A stretch of 64,000 bases of DNA from Vagococcus elongatus (lineage in GTDB: Bacteria > Bacillota > Bacilli > Lactobacillales > Vagococcaceae): the NCBI RefSeq assembly GCF_003987645.1, contig NZ_NGKA01000009.1:1-64000 (forward strand), written 5' to 3'. The notes below the pieces were generated by a model. That model worked only from the letters and a program-made list of their open reading frames with translations, did not search any database and was not told where the DNA came from. Below, in pieces: positions 20,948 through 31,126 of the stretch; position 1 is the stretch's first letter, and every line of letters starts with the position of its first letter. The translations under genes were made by a program, and so were the position numbers.

Positions 20948-22846
20948 TTATTCACTTATGGTCTGATACTTCCCCTGTTCCAGATAAACCATCAGAATAC
21001 TGATATCTGCTGGGTTGACACCGCTGATACGGCTGGCTTGGGCAATTGTCGTCGGCTGTATTTTTATCAGCTTCTGACGAGCTTCTGTGGCCAAACTGTC
21101 GATAGCTTCATAGTCAATATTATCTGGAATTTTTTTAGCTTCCATCCGTTTCAGCTTGTCCACCTTGTCCATGGCTTTTTTGATATATCCTTCATACTTG
21201 ATTTGTATTTCGATTTGCTCAATGACTCGGCGATCAAGTTTCTCGGAATCTTCAGCAAAAAACGGCAACAAGTCCAGATAGGTCATTTCTGGACGTTTTA
21301 ATAAATCCGATACCAAAATACCATCTTTCAACAACGCAGAGTTTTTACTTGCCAAAAAGTCTTGCAACTCTGGGGTTGGTTTTAAACGTGTCTTTTTAAG
21401 ACGCTTCAACTCTTCTTCCACTTGATGTTTTTTGTCTCTATACTTTTGATACTGTTCTTCAGAGACTAGCCCAATGTTATAGCCTTTTTCTGTCAAACGG
21501 AAATCAGCATTATCATGTCTCAAAATCAAACGATACTCTGCTCTGGAAGTTAACAGACGATATGGCTCATTCGTTCCCTTAGTGACCAAATCATCAATCA
21601 TCACCCCAATGTAGCCGTCACTGCGTTTTAAAACAAAAGGTTCCTTGCCTTCGATTTTTAAAACAGCATTGATTCCTGCCATCAGTCCTTGACCAGCCGC
21701 TTCTTCATAACCGCTAGTACCGTTTGTTTGGCCAGCGGTGAAAAGATTTTCTATTGTTTTTGTCTCTAGTGTGGGCCAAAGTTGGTGGGGAACGACCACA
21801 TCGTATTCAATCGCATAGCCGCTGCGCATCATTTCTGCCTTCTCCAACCCCGGAATCGTGTGAAGCATCTTGTGCTGGACGTCCTCTGGCAAAGAAGTGG
21901 ATAACCCCTGAACATATATTTCTTCTGTATCTTTTCCTTCAGGCTCCAAAAATATCTGATGACGGGGTTTGTCGCTGAAGCGGACCACTTTATCTTCGAT
22001 TGATGGACAGTAGCGTGCCCCCACTCCCTCAACGATACCTGTAAACATCGGCGCCCGATGTAAATTCTCACGAATAACTTCATGGGTCTTACCATTAGAA
22101 TAAGTCAGCCAACAAGACCATTGTTGGGTTTTATAATCTTTATCTGCCGTAGCAAAACTAAAATGATTAGGCGTTTTATCTCCCGGCTGTTCTTCAGTAA
22201 CACTATAGTCTATGGAACTGGAACGAATTCTTGGAGGTGTGCCTGTTTTGAAGCGGTCAATTTCCAAACCTAGGGATTTCAAATTTTCCGATAGTTTCAA
22301 AGAAGGCTGAGAATTATTCGGACCTGATGAATATTTTAATTCACCAATAATAATCTCTCCCCGCAAAGCAGTACCTGCAGTGATGATTACCGCTTGTGCA
22401 TAATACTCTGCACCGGTCGAAGTCACGACACCGCGACAGACCCCCTCCTCTACAATCAGCTCGTCCACCATTCCTTGGCGGAGAATCAAGTTTTCTTGCC
22501 GTTCCAAAGTATGTTTCATGCTTTCTGAATAGTCATTCTTATCTGCCTGAGCTCTCAACGCACGAACGGCAGGTCCTTTGCCAGTATTCAGCATACGCAT
22601 TTGAATGTATGTCTTATCAATATTTCGGCCCATCTCGCCGCCCAAAGCATCGATTTCCCTAACCACTACACCTTTTGCCGGACCGCCTAGAGACGGATTA
22701 CAAGGCATGAATGCTACCATGTCTAAGTTAATCGTCAATAATAATGTTCGATGACCCATTCTTGCTGAAGCTAGTGCTGCTTCTGACCCGGCATGTCCAG
22801 CCCCCACAACAATGATGTCGTACTCTTCTGCAAAATATCTTTCCAT
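20948..22846 (-). CDS. mnmG: tRNA uridine-34 5-carboxymethylaminomethyl modification enzyme MnmG (GidA)
   Basis: This FAD-dependent enzyme works with MnmE to install cmnm5 on the wobble uridine of several tRNAs. The product is 632 residues. The FAD motif is [19 protein letters not shown] (about 14-32), followed by [11 protein letters not shown]. The C-terminal helical MnmE/tRNA-binding domain carries the ARISGV segment typical of the family ([12 protein letters not shown]). The start follows AAAGGAAG. It lies 15 bp after mnmE and is transcribed with it. Confidence 0.97.
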   Translation of the reverse strand: MERYFAEEYDIIVVGAGHAGSEAALASARMGHRTLLLTINLDMVAFMPCNPSLGGPAKGVVVREIDALGGEMGRNIDKTYIQMRMLNTGKGPAVRALRAQADKNDYSESMKHTLERQENLILRQGMVDELIVEEGVCRGVVTSTGAEYYAQAVIITAGTALRGEIIIGELKYSSGPNNSQPSLKLSENLKSLGLEIDRFKTGTPPRIRSSSIDYSVTEEQPGDKTPNHFSFATADKDYKTQQWSCWLTYSNGKTHEVIRENLHRAPMFTGIVEGVGARYCPSIEDKVVRFSDKPRHQIFLEPEGKDTEEIYVQGLSTSLPEDVQHKMLHTIPGLEKAEMMRSGYAIEYDVVVPHQLWPTLETKTIENLFTAGQTNGTSGYEEAAGQGLMAGINAVLKIEGKEPFVLKRSDGYIGVMIDDLVTKGTNEPYRLLTSRAEYRLILRHDNADFRLTEKGYNIGLVSEEQYQKYRDKKHQVEEELKRLKKTRLKPTPELQDFLASKNSALLKDGILVSDLLKRPEMTYLDLLPFFAEDSEKLDRRVIEQIEIQIKYEGYIKKAMDKVDKLKRMEAKKIPDNIDYEAIDSLATEARQKLIKIQPTTIAQASRISGVNPADISILMVYLEQGKYQTISE

Positions 22847-22861
22847 CCTTGTCTTCCTTTC

Positions 22862-24253
22862 CTACTTTCCTAGACAAAATTGACTGAATAATTGAGTGAT
22901 CAATTCATCTTGAACACTTTCTCCAATGATTTCCCCAAGCAAATCCCATGCACGGGTCATATCAATCTGTACTAAATCCACCGGCATTTCCTGCTCAATA
23001 CCAAAGACTACTTCATCCAGTGCTGAGTCCGTTTCTTCTAATAAACCAATATGACGGACATTGGACACATAGGTTCCATCTTGTTCCCCTAGATTTCCGC
23101 CAAAAAACAAGTCGACGATTCGTTCTTCCAGCTTGTCCACACCAGAACTATCCAAGACAGATATCTCTACCACATCTTTTTCTTCTACATGTTGATATAA
23201 AACTGATTTATCCAGCTGGTTGACTAAATCCATTTTGTTCAAAATAACAATCCGTTTCAACTCAGCCGTATTTTGAAGCAGCTGGATATCTTCTTCACTT
23301 AATGGTTCCCCTTGATCCAGCAATAATAAAATAAAATCAGCTTCTTTCAAGGCTTTCAGACTGCGCTCTACCCCGATTTTTTCTACGATATCCTCTGTTT
23401 CTCTGATACCTGCTGTGTCGATTAATTTCAACGGCACACCCCTGACATTGACATATTCTTCAATCACATCACGGGTCGTCCCTGCAATATCGGTAACGAT
23501 AGCTTTGTCTTCTTTTAATAAGTAATTCAATAAACTTGATTTTCCCACATTCGGCCGCCCGATGATGGCTGTTGCCAGACCTTCTCTTAATATTTTTCCT
23601 TGTTTGGCGGTCTGCAATAAATGACCTACTTGATTTTTAACAATCTGAGCTTTTTCTTTCAACATTTGTGAGGTCATTTCTTCCACATCATCATACTCAG
23701 GATAATCAATATTCACTTCCACTTGTGCTAAGGTTTCCAAAATCTCCTGCCTTAAATTCCTAATCAAATGGGATAAATTACCATCCAGTTGTGTCAATGC
23801 CACATGCATGGCTTTATCAGTTTTAGCACGGATCAAGTCCATGACTGCTTCCGCTTGAGATAAATCAATACGCCCATTTAAAAATGCCCGTTTCGTAAAT
23901 TCACCGGGTTCAGCCAAACGTGCCCCTTGTCTTAAGAGCAGCTGCAAGAGCTGATTGGTGACTACCATGCCGCCATGACAATTGATTTCTACGATATTTT
24001 CCCTAGTGAAGGTACGAGGAGCTAATAATACCGTAACCATGACTTCATCAAGCATCTGGTGGTTTTTAGGATCCTCTATATGTCCATAATGGATAGTGTG
24101 ACTGGACGCTGTTTTTAAACTGTCTTTAGCAACAAAAATCTTATCTGCAATTTCGACCGCTTCTTGTCCGCTTAGACGGACAATACTGATTGCCCCTTCT
24201 CCTGGAGGTGTGGAAATCGCTGCGATCGTATCAAATTCCTTGGTTATATTCAC
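22862..24253 (-). CDS. mnmE: tRNA modification GTPase MnmE (TrmE)
   Basis: The partner GTPase of MnmG, 463 residues from a GTG start (24253) just before [21 protein letters not shown], where family alignment begins. It has an N-terminal folate-binding domain, and a G domain with [20 protein letters not shown] and NKMD. The C-terminal CLGK matches the C-x-G-K motif. The reading frame stays open another 43 codons upstream through a hairpin with a T tract, so an upstream ATG (24373) could also be used. See the leader feature. The ribosome site before the GTG is weak and distant. Confidence 0.94.
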   Translation of the reverse strand: MNITKEFDTIAAISTPPGEGAISIVRLSGQEAVEIADKIFVAKDSLKTASSHTIHYGHIEDPKNHQMLDEVMVTVLLAPRTFTRENIVEINCHGGMVVTNQLLQLLLRQGARLAEPGEFTKRAFLNGRIDLSQAEAVMDLIRAKTDKAMHVALTQLDGNLSHLIRNLRQEILETLAQVEVNIDYPEYDDVEEMTSQMLKEKAQIVKNQVGHLLQTAKQGKILREGLATAIIGRPNVGKSSLLNYLLKEDKAIVTDIAGTTRDVIEEYVNVRGVPLKLIDTAGIRETEDIVEKIGVERSLKALKEADFILLLLDQGEPLSEEDIQLLQNTAELKRIVILNKMDLVNQLDKSVLYQHVEEKDVVEISVLDSSGVDKLEERIVDLFFGGNLGEQDGTYVSNVRHIGLLEETDSALDEVVFGIEQEMPVDLVQIDMTRAWDLLGEIIGESVQDELITQLFSQFCLGK

Positions 24254-24282
24254 TTTGCCGCCGTCCTCTCCATTTAAATTTT

Positions 24283-24337
24283 CACAAAAAAAAGTGCCCA
24301 CTCCACCCCATAGTTTCTTGGAGTGAATTAGCACTTT
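24283..24337 (-). promoter_or_regulatory. mnmE leader with terminator-like hairpin (attenuator candidate)
   Basis: On the minus strand a promoter TTGCCA (24401-24406), 17 bp, TATGAT (24378-24383) starts transcription into mnmE. About 35 bases later AAAGTGC and CACTCCA pair with TGGAGTG and GCACTTT, directly followed by eight T. This is a complete intrinsic terminator before the mnmE GTG. It implies attenuation, or premature termination in the leader. Confidence 0.65.
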
Positions 24338-24409
24338 GACTGCTTCATTCAACGTTATCTGCCTTAAAGTCATTATGATCATACATTATTTTTAACCCAA
24401 TGGCAACTA

Positions 24410-24457
24410 AAAAAAAAGAACCCTTCACCGTTCAGTGAAAAAGAGTCCTTTTTTTAT
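24410..24457 (-). terminator. Intrinsic terminator after jag, T-rich on both strands
   Basis: A long stem (AAGGACTCTTTTTCACTG with its near complement) is flanked by A and T runs. It separates the yidC-jag unit from the mnmE promoter. Confidence 0.82.
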
Positions 24458-24538
24458 CATCGTATTTCTACTTTGATAAGAATGATTACCATAAGAAATA
24501 TACGCTAATTCGTACCTAGTTGTCAACCGCATTTCCCA

Positions 24539-25282
24539 TTAAAAAACATCTTTTTGGGGTTCCACCACAAGATAGCGGTAAGGTTCTTCCCCTTCGGAAT
24601 GGGTTTTGACATAAGGGTGATCTGTTAAAATACCATGAATGATTTTTCTTTCAAACGCAGGCATTGGTTCCAAGGAAACCGGACGCCCTGTTTCTTCCAC
24701 TCTGCGGGCCGTTTTTATCGCCAGCTTTTCCATGGTTGCCTGACGTCGCTCACGGTAGTCTCCCACATTTACCACTACAGATAAACGTTCTTTAGAGACT
24801 CTATGGACAAACACTTGGGATAAATACTGCATGGCATTCAACACCCTGCCGTGTTTTCCAATCAACATGCCGGCTTTTTTACTCTCTAGATGGAAGACAA
24901 TCAACTCTTTTTCTCTAGCGACTTTCACCATGGCTGGTGCTCCCAGTTCTCTCGTCACATCAGTCAGATACAGTGCAAGTTCGGTGATTGTTTGATCTTC
25001 TGACAGATTTTCAAGGACCTTCGTATACGTTCCTTTATCAGTGACTTTTTCAGATGCTGTTTCGTCTCCGGACTTTACATCTTCCTTAGTCTTTTTTTCC
25101 TTAGTATCTGCGGGCTGCTCTACTGGTGTCAATTCAACTAAAGCTTCTTTTTTGCCAAAACCTAGAAATCCTTTTTTTTCTTCTTCGATAATTTTAATGT
25201 CTACTGATTCCCTCGTTAATCCTAACGATTTTAGACCCGTTTCGATGGCTTGCGCTACTGTTGCTCCTTTAAATTGTGACAC
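24539..25282 (-). CDS. jag: RNA-binding protein Jag (KhpB)
   Basis: A 247-residue protein with an N-terminal Jag domain (KGATVAQAIETGLKSLGL to KKGFLGFGKKEALVEL) and a charged linker (about 55-90). A KH domain follows with LIGKHGRVLNAMQYL, then an R3H domain (RKIIHGILTDHPYVKTHSEGEEPYRYL). With KhpA it binds RNA and affects cell elongation and division in streptococci. It starts at GTG after AAAGGAGG. It is coupled to yidC, the usual arrangement. Confidence 0.95.
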   Translation of the reverse strand: MSQFKGATVAQAIETGLKSLGLTRESVDIKIIEEEKKGFLGFGKKEALVELTPVEQPADTKEKKTKEDVKSGDETASEKVTDKGTYTKVLENLSEDQTITELALYLTDVTRELGAPAMVKVAREKELIVFHLESKKAGMLIGKHGRVLNAMQYLSQVFVHRVSKERLSVVVNVGDYRERRQATMEKLAIKTARRVEETGRPVSLEPMPAFERKIIHGILTDHPYVKTHSEGEEPYRYLVVEPQKDVF

Positions 25283-25326
25283 AAAATGACCTCCTTTGAA
25301 TCATTTAGTTCCTACAGTATAACATT

Positions 25327-26163
25327 TTATTTTTTTTGACGTTTTTTTCTTGGACTTTTGGCTTTTTGTAAGGCTCTCGCCAATTCTTTTTTCTTTCGTT
25401 CTTCCTCTTCCTGCTCACGACGAGCTTTAAAAGGATTGTTGATCAATAATGTCTGAATCACTTGGAAACCATTTGACACCACCCAGTACAGGGATAGACC
25501 GCTAGCTAAAGAGACTCCCATACCAAAAATCATCAAAGGCATCGCATAGTTCATGATCGTCATGCTTGCATTACTTTCTGGTTGAGACATTGTCGTCAAC
25601 TTGCTGCTGGCAAAAGTGAAGATTGCCGCCAAAATAGGAAGTATCAGCGTTTTATCTGGTGTTCCCAATTCTACCCATAAAAATTGACCGCTTGTCAACT
25701 GAGGAGAACGAGAAATAGCTTGCCATACCGCCATCATGATCGGCATCTGAATCAGTAAAGGTAAGCATCCGGCAAACATATTGACCCCATGTTCATCGTA
25801 AAGTTTTTGCTGTTCTTCTTGAAGCTTACGCTGAGTTTCCGGATCCTTAGAAGCATATTTTTCTTGTAACTTTTTAATCTCGGGTTGAATCTTCTGTGTT
25901 TTCTTTGTGGACTGAGTTTGATAATGCATCAACGGCAATAAAATAATCCGTACAATCACTGTGAACAGAATAATCCCGATCCCTTTATTTCCTCCAAAAG
26001 AAAGGAAATCAATGACACGGGCAAAGTTATAAACGATGTATCTTTCCCAGATACCTGAGCTGTCTGCACTTACTTCCCCTGTACCGCAAGCGGTTAAAAA
26101 TATAACTAGACCAATCATTCCCAAAAATAATAATAATCTTTTCTTAGATTTCAGTTTCTTCAC
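25327..26163 (-). CDS. yidC: Membrane protein insertase YidC (lipoprotein form, SpoIIIJ/OxaA1)
   Basis: It inserts and folds membrane proteins, with SecYEG or alone. The 278-residue product has a lipoprotein signal peptide ending LVIFLTAC (Cys26). Five transmembrane segments follow, with the conserved region FAGCLPLLIQMPIMMAVWQAI and a long basic C-terminal tail that binds ribosomes. It lies between rnpA and jag. In E. faecalis the corresponding signal peptide is the source of the sex pheromone cCF10 (established for CcfA); the homologous peptide here is different. Confidence 0.96.
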   Translation of the reverse strand: MKKLKSKKRLLLFLGMIGLVIFLTACGTGEVSADSSGIWERYIVYNFARVIDFLSFGGNKGIGIILFTVIVRIILLPLMHYQTQSTKKTQKIQPEIKKLQEKYASKDPETQRKLQEEQQKLYDEHGVNMFAGCLPLLIQMPIMMAVWQAISRSPQLTSGQFLWVELGTPDKTLILPILAAIFTFASSKLTTMSQPESNASMTIMNYAMPLMIFGMGVSLASGLSLYWVVSNGFQVIQTLLINNPFKARREQEEEERKKKELARALQKAKSPRKKRQKK

Positions 26164-26180
26164 TCTTGCTACCTCGCGTT

Positions 26181-26519
26181 CTATCGTTTAATTACATTCG
26201 CCAAACTTAACACATGATGAATGTTTTTTTTTACCTCTTCATAAGACAATGTTAGGATGGCCGGTCGGGCAATCAAAATCAAATCATAATTGCTGTCGAT
26301 CTCTTCCCGCATCTCGGTCAAAGCCAGTCTCAGAAATCGTTTGACCTTATTTCTTTCAACGGCATTTCCAACTTTTTTTCCTACTGATAATCCCACTCTA
26401 AAAAAGGATCCTTCTCTTTTTTTTATATAAACGACCAAATTTTTATTAGCAAAGGAATGTCGTTCATTCATAATTTCTCGAAATTCAGTTTCTTTTTTTA
26501 TCCGGTATTTCTTTTTCAT
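26181..26519 (-). CDS. rnpA: Ribonuclease P protein component
   Basis: The basic protein subunit of RNase P, which matures tRNA 5' ends. It is 112 residues and starts MKKKYRIKKETEFREI. The RNR signature appears as VGNAVERNKVKRFLRLAL. It lies 17 bp before yidC in the same direction. It is separated from rpmH by an unusually long 247-bp gap that contains a terminator. Confidence 0.96.
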   Translation of the reverse strand: MKKKYRIKKETEFREIMNERHSFANKNLVVYIKKREGSFFRVGLSVGKKVGNAVERNKVKRFLRLALTEMREEIDSNYDLILIARPAILTLSYEEVKKNIHHVLSLANVIKR

Positions 26520-26613
26520 ACAGATTTCCTTTCATCTGCAGCGTAACAAATTTTGCACTCTTCCATGATAGCATAAAAGCACGGAAAAAAACTAAAAATT
26601 GGCAGATATAAAT

Positions 26614-26643
26614 AAAAAAACCACTGAATAAGTTCAGCGGTTT
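26614..26643 (-). terminator. Terminator between rpmH and rnpA
   Basis: AAACCGCTGAA pairs with TTCAGTGGTTT, then a T run on the minus strand. It would cap an rpmH transcript, with rnpA read by readthrough or its own promoter. The bases CCACTGAATAAGT recur exactly at 26749-26761. Confidence 0.72.
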
Positions 26644-26766
26644 ATCCCGCATTCAGCTGCGCTGTCTGCCACTCATACTAGTGGGAAATAAAGCGCCTCA
26701 AAATGCCCGATTAGTTCAACTAGATTCAGTAAGGGATAAAAAATATACCACTGAATAAGTCTTACT

Positions 26767-26901
26767 TTATGCAGATAATACTTTTCTTCCCTTACGGCGT
26801 CTGCTTGCTAACACTCGACGACCATTTTTTGTGCTCATGCGTTTGCGGAATCCATGGACTCTTTTATGTTTACGTTTGCTTGGTTGATAGGTTCTTTTCA
26901 T
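26767..26901 (-). CDS. rpmH: 50S ribosomal protein L34
   Basis: A 44-residue highly basic protein, starting [20 protein letters not shown] and ending KGRKVLSA, which is the standard bacterial L34. The ribosome site GGAGG lies just upstream (minus strand). It sits at the left edge of the origin region, transcribed away from dnaA, as in nearly all Firmicutes. Confidence 0.98.
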   Translation of the reverse strand: MKRTYQPSKRKHKRVHGFRKRMSTKNGRRVLASRRRKGRKVLSA

Positions 26902-27024
26902 CCCGAGCCACCTCCTTGACTTTTTATGTATCTACTCTCTAAATTAACTAGACAGACCTTAGTATTATACGAATTTATCGAAAATATGTCAACTTTTTAT
27001 CTGAGCAATTTTTAAAAATTTTTT

Positions 27025-27330
27025 TTAACTATCCACAAATTTTGTGGATAAACTTTATTTTCTGTGGAAAACCACCTTATTCGCTTATAACAATCCACAA
27101 GGTTTTCATGAGCTTACTCACATATCCATACTTGTTAACATGTTTTTCCACAAAGAGTCCTCCCTTGTGTATAACCCTTTTAAATCCTATAACAACACAC
27201 TTTCTTTTCCACATACGTTTGTTCTTATTAGAAAATCCCTATAAAATTACTCACAATTTTGACCTGCTGTGGAAAACTGCCAATTTAATTTGTGAGTTTC
27301 TTTTCCCCAATCTTTAACATCAGTGGAAAA
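27025..27330. other. Replication origin, dnaA-upstream DnaA-box cluster (incC-like)
   Basis: This AT-rich gap between rpmH and dnaA contains at least eight DnaA-box-like 9-mers in both orientations. They include the perfect TGTGGATAA at 27042, and TGTGTATAA, TTTCCACA and TGTGGAAAA variants spread to 27325. There is no gene in 26902-27388 besides the dnaA leader. It is one half of a bipartite origin. Confidence 0.85.
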
Positions 27331-27388
27331 CTTTTTTTTTTAATGCTAAAATAAGAAAGACATTCTATGAGTGAGGAGGAAATGAAAA

Positions 27389-28732
27389 ATGCCAAATATC
27401 GAATATATTTGGAAAGAGTTGGAAGACAGTTATCGTAAAATTTTAACTACCCCCAGCTTCAATGCCTGGATCGAACAAGCTTCCCCCATCAGTCTTGTTG
27501 ATAATTTATTAACGATTGAAGTGCCTTCTGCCTTACACAAAGAATACTGGGAGAAGAATCTGTCTACCAAAATCGTTGAAACGGGCTTTCAATTAACAGG
27601 AGAAGAAATCACCCCCGTTTTTATTATTCAAAATAATCAGCCGGCGATTGAAGAGCCGACGATTGAGGAACATACTGTTTTGACTGAACAAGCCAGACAA
27701 AGCAGCAGAAAAGCTTTTTTAAATCCTAAATATATTTTTGATACGTTTGTTATCGGTAAAGGAAACCAGATGGCCCACGCTGCTGCTTTAGTGGTAGCAG
27801 AAGATCCTGGAGGTACCTACAATCCTTTATTTTTTTATGGCGGCGTGGGTCTAGGTAAAACTCACTTAATGCATGCTATCGGTCATCAGATGTTGTTGAA
27901 CTATCCTGATGCCAAAGTGAAATACGTGAGCAGCGAAACTTTTGCCAATGATTTTATTAATTCAATCCAAAATCGGACATCAGAAGAATTTCGCCAAGCC
28001 TATCGAAACGTTGATTTACTATTAGTAGATGATATACAGTTTTTCGCAGAAAAAGAAGGCACACAGGAGGAATTTTTCCATACGTTTAATGCACTGTACA
28101 ATGATGGCAGACAAATTGTTTTAACTAGCGACCGCTTGCCTAATGAAATTCCTAAATTACAGGAACGGCTTGTTTCTCGGTTTGCTTGGGGCCTATCAGT
28201 AGATATCACCCCTCCTGACTTGGAAACTAGAATCGCTATTTTAAGAAAAAAAGCTGATGCAGAACGACTTGAAATCCCGAACGACACGTTAAGCTACATC
28301 GCCGGTCAAATCGACTCCAATATTCGAGAGTTAGAAGGGGCTCTGGTACGTGTCCAAGCTTACGCAACAATGAATGGTCAAGACATTACCACCAGTCTTG
28401 CTGCGGATTCGCTGAAAACATTGCGGCCAGTCATTCAAAAAAACCAGCTGTCGATTTTAGCGATCCAAGAAAAAGTATGCGAATATTATCATATTGAATT
28501 GAAAGATTTAAAAGGCAAACGCCGTGTCAAATCCATTGTACTCCCGAGACAGATTGCAATGTATTTATCTAGGGAATTAACCGATAACTCTCTTCCTAAA
28601 ATAGGAGCAGAATTTGGGGGCAAAGATCATACCACAGTGATCCATTCCCATGAAAAAATTGAAAAACTGTTAGAATCAGACAGCAAACTAGTAAAAGAAG
28701 TCGATGACATCAAAGGCATGCTCTTAATTTAG
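27389..28732 (+). CDS. dnaA: Chromosomal replication initiator DnaA
   Basis: This AAA+ initiator binds DnaA boxes and melts the origin. The product is 447 residues. Domain I is at 1-85 and a short acidic linker at 85-105. The AAA+ domain has Walker [13 protein letters not shown] and Walker [10 protein letters not shown]. The C-terminal DNA-binding domain carries the signature [15 protein letters not shown]. It starts after GAGGAGG. The clusters of boxes on both sides of the gene suggest autoregulation. Confidence 0.98.
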   Translation: MPNIEYIWKELEDSYRKILTTPSFNAWIEQASPISLVDNLLTIEVPSALHKEYWEKNLSTKIVETGFQLTGEEITPVFIIQNNQPAIEEPTIEEHTVLTEQARQSSRKAFLNPKYIFDTFVIGKGNQMAHAAALVVAEDPGGTYNPLFFYGGVGLGKTHLMHAIGHQMLLNYPDAKVKYVSSETFANDFINSIQNRTSEEFRQAYRNVDLLLVDDIQFFAEKEGTQEEFFHTFNALYNDGRQIVLTSDRLPNEIPKLQERLVSRFAWGLSVDITPPDLETRIAILRKKADAERLEIPNDTLSYIAGQIDSNIRELEGALVRVQAYATMNGQDITTSLAADSLKTLRPVIQKNQLSILAIQEKVCEYYHIELKDLKGKRRVKSIVLPRQIAMYLSRELTDNSLPKIGAEFGGKDHTTVIHSHEKIEKLLESDSKLVKEVDDIKGMLLI

Positions 28733-28733
28733 C

Positions 28734-28885
28734 CTGTGAATAACTATTAAAAAAAACACTAGTTATTCACATGTTTTACACAAGTGGAAAACTATTCGTA
28801 CTTTTAGCTTGACCCTTGTTTTCCACAGAATACACAGGACCTACTACTACTATTATCTTTTAATATATATATATAATATAAAAGA
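28734..28885. other. Replication origin, unwinding region with DnaA-trios (incC/oriC right half)
   Basis: Between dnaA and dnaN are box-like sites TGTGAATAA, TTATTCACA, TTTTCCACA (28819-28827) and GAATACACA. A short GGACC follows, then TAC-TAC-TAC-TAT-TAT (28842-28856), then an alternating AT run. The complementary strand reads as repeated 3'-GAT trios. This order (tandem boxes, GC patch, trios, AT-rich DNA) is the basal unwinding system described in B. subtilis. Confidence 0.88.
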
Positions 28886-28901
28886 AAGGAATTCCCTTAT
28901 C

Positions 28902-30032
28902 ATGAAATTTATTTTAAATCGTAACGTCTTTTTAAACGAGTTAAATGTTGTTCAACGTGCTATTTCTTCTAAGACCACGATTCCGATTTTAACTGGGATT
29001 AAAATTGAACTCAGTCAGGAAGGTCTCTTATTAACTGGTAGTAATGGAGATATCTCCATTGAAAAATTTTTACCGAAAGAAAATGAAAAAGCTCAATTAT
29101 TAATTGAAAGTACCGGTGCTGTTGTTTTACAAGCTCGATTTTTTGGAGATATCGTCAGAAAATTACCAGAAGAATTATTTACTTTCGAGGTTTTAGATAA
29201 CCTCCAAGTCAAAATCTCTTCCGGTTCAGCAGAATTTGTTGTTAATGGCATCGGAGCTGACAGCTACCCTCACTTGCCGGTTATTGAGGAAGAAAACCAA
29301 TTAAAATTGTCTATCCGCGTATTAAACAAAATCATTAATGAAACAGTTTTTGCAGTTTCCATGCATGAAAGCCGCCCAATCTTGACCGGTGTTCATTTTA
29401 CTTTGGAAGCAGAAAAGTTACTTGCTGTTGCTACTGATAGTCACCGACTGTCTCAAAGGGAAATTCCTATCACAGATGTCAGTCAAAACTTTGATATCGT
29501 TATTCCTGGTAAAAGTTTGATAGAACTATCCCGTTCCTTCTCAGACGAAGAAGAAACAGTGGAAATAAATATCATGGAAAACCAAGTATTGTTTCGCACA
29601 GAAAACATGAATTTTTATTCCCGTCTTCTTGAAGGGAAATACCCAGATACGAAAAGATTGATTCCAGCAAGTTTTAATACAGAAATCGAATTCAATGCCC
29701 CATCCTTAATGGCAGCGATCGATCGTGCCTCGTTGCTGTCCCACGAAGGTCGAAACAATGTGGTTCGTTTGTCCATTCAGGCGGATGAAGTTACTATTTA
29801 CGGAAATTCTCCTGAAATCGGAAATGTGCAGGAAGAACTGACCTTTAAAAAAGTTTCTGGTGACCCGTTGGAGATATCCTTTAATCCGGATTATATGAAA
29901 GATGCGCTAAAAGCCTTTGGAGCTATCGATATTACGATAAAATTTATTTCAGCTCTGCGCCCCTTCACTTTAGAACCAACGGACAACGGCTTATCATTTA
30001 TTCAACTAATCACACCAGTCAGAACAAGTTAA
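28902..30032 (+). CDS. dnaN: DNA polymerase III beta subunit (sliding clamp)
   Basis: The ring-shaped processivity factor, 376 residues, with three repeated clamp folds. The true start is MKFILNRNVFLNELN at 28902, after AAAGGA. The open frame extends upstream through the DnaA-trios, where it reads a run of tyrosines, and this part is not coding. The C-terminus (FIQLITPVRT) matches the family. A terminator follows, so it is not joined to yaaA-recF as in some relatives. Confidence 0.97.
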   Translation: MKFILNRNVFLNELNVVQRAISSKTTIPILTGIKIELSQEGLLLTGSNGDISIEKFLPKENEKAQLLIESTGAVVLQARFFGDIVRKLPEELFTFEVLDNLQVKISSGSAEFVVNGIGADSYPHLPVIEEENQLKLSIRVLNKIINETVFAVSMHESRPILTGVHFTLEAEKLLAVATDSHRLSQREIPITDVSQNFDIVIPGKSLIELSRSFSDEEETVEINIMENQVLFRTENMNFYSRLLEGKYPDTKRLIPASFNTEIEFNAPSLMAAIDRASLLSHEGRNNVVRLSIQADEVTIYGNSPEIGNVQEELTFKKVSGDPLEISFNPDYMKDALKAFGAIDITIKFISALRPFTLEPTDNGLSFIQLITPVRTS

Positions 30033-30087
30033 AAAAAATTATCTGGTTAATAGTGTGGTTTAAACATAAACTGAATATAAATCAGCC

Positions 30088-30121
30088 AACCGGTGAAGGG
30101 GTAACTCTTCGCCGGTTTCGT
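30088..30121 (+). terminator. Intrinsic terminator of dnaN
   Basis: AACCGGTGAAG pairs with CTTCGCCGGTTT around a short loop. Between it and the next gene (30123-30522) are only AT-rich sequence and small hairpins such as AAAAAGCA/TGCTTTTT at 30209; I see no gene there. Confidence 0.78.
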
Positions 30122-30522
30122 TATTTAATAGTTAATCAAACCTTGAACAATATAAATCTGTTCACCTAGAGGCTAAAAATTGCGGTACAAAAGAAGACAC
30201 TTTAATTAAAAAGCAGTTATTGCTTTTTGATTGTTTATTGAATATATAGACTGTATCAGAGCAAAAATATCTCAGGTATACAACCTGAAAAATTTCTTAA
30301 TATATATTTTATAACGGAATAGTCAACGTTGCTAAATCTTCAGTAACCAATAGACTGCTATCACTCATTTAATATTAAATTGTTAGAGATGTGTAATTAG
30401 CAAAAGAAAGGTTAAAAAATAAGAATGTCAAAGGGGTTTATAGTGGACTATCTTCAGATAATAAAAACTTTTGATAGATAGATTTCATGTATTGATTTAT
30501 GGTAATAACAAAGGAGCGTATT

Positions 30523-31056
30523 ATGGAGCTGTCACAAAAATTAAAAAATAGACGAAAAGAAATTAAACTAACTCAAGAAGAAGTAGCTGAAAAAATTCAT
30601 GTTTCTAGACAAACCATTTCAAACTGGGAAACAGGACGAACACTGCCGGACATCAATAGTTTAGTTATGATTAGCAATGTTTATGAAATTTCGCTAGACA
30701 AATTAATCAAGGGAGATGAACAGATAATAAAAAGGTTAAGTGAAGATACAAAAGAAACAGATATGTGGTTTATTTTCTCGTTATTAATTAGTAATATATT
30801 TTCTTCTTTTATCGCTAATCAGGCAAAAAATTTACCATTAAAACTTACTGTTTTACTTTTACTAGTTCAGACAATCAGTATGGGTTACATAGGGATGAAT
30901 GGTTTTAATTTTTTGCAAAAAAGAGAAGCTAGTTACAAAAAGGAAGAAAATATAAAAACATCCAAATATACTGTTACTTTATACGATATAGTGTATGCCA
31001 CAACAATAGTATGTGGTGTGGTAGTGATTTTCTATACCTTACTATCAATAGAATAA
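30523..31056 (+). CDS. XRE-family regulator with membrane domain
   Basis: A 177-residue protein. The N-terminal helix-turn-helix (about 5-60, LTQEEVAEKIHVSRQTISNWETGRTLPD) is followed by three hydrophobic segments (about 85-105, 108-130 and 147-170). It resembles common Firmicutes membrane-anchored repressors. The start MELSQKLKN at 30523 has AAAGGAG seven bases upstream; an earlier ATG has none. It is inserted between dnaN and yaaA, which are usually adjacent, so it is probably an acquired gene. Confidence 0.85.
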   Translation: MELSQKLKNRRKEIKLTQEEVAEKIHVSRQTISNWETGRTLPDINSLVMISNVYEISLDKLIKGDEQIIKRLSEDTKETDMWFIFSLLISNIFSSFIANQAKNLPLKLTVLLLLVQTISMGYIGMNGFNFLQKREASYKKEENIKTSKYTVTLYDIVYATTIVCGVVVIFYTLLSIE

Positions 31057-31074
31057 TTAAGATGACTAGGTTGC

Positions 31075-31126
31075 AGTTGCTTAAAAGATAGACTAAAAAC
31101 TCTAATTTTTAAGCAACTGTTTTTTT
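31075..31126 (+). terminator. Intrinsic terminator after XRE gene
   Basis: AGTTGCTTAAAA and TTTTAAGCAACT pair, followed by seven T on the plus strand. Confidence 0.85.

Noticed and set aside
28809-28901. An in-frame N-terminal extension of dnaN with a run of five tyrosines
   Set aside because: The tyrosines are the DnaA-trios read as codons, and the usual DnaN start with a ribosome site lies at 28902.
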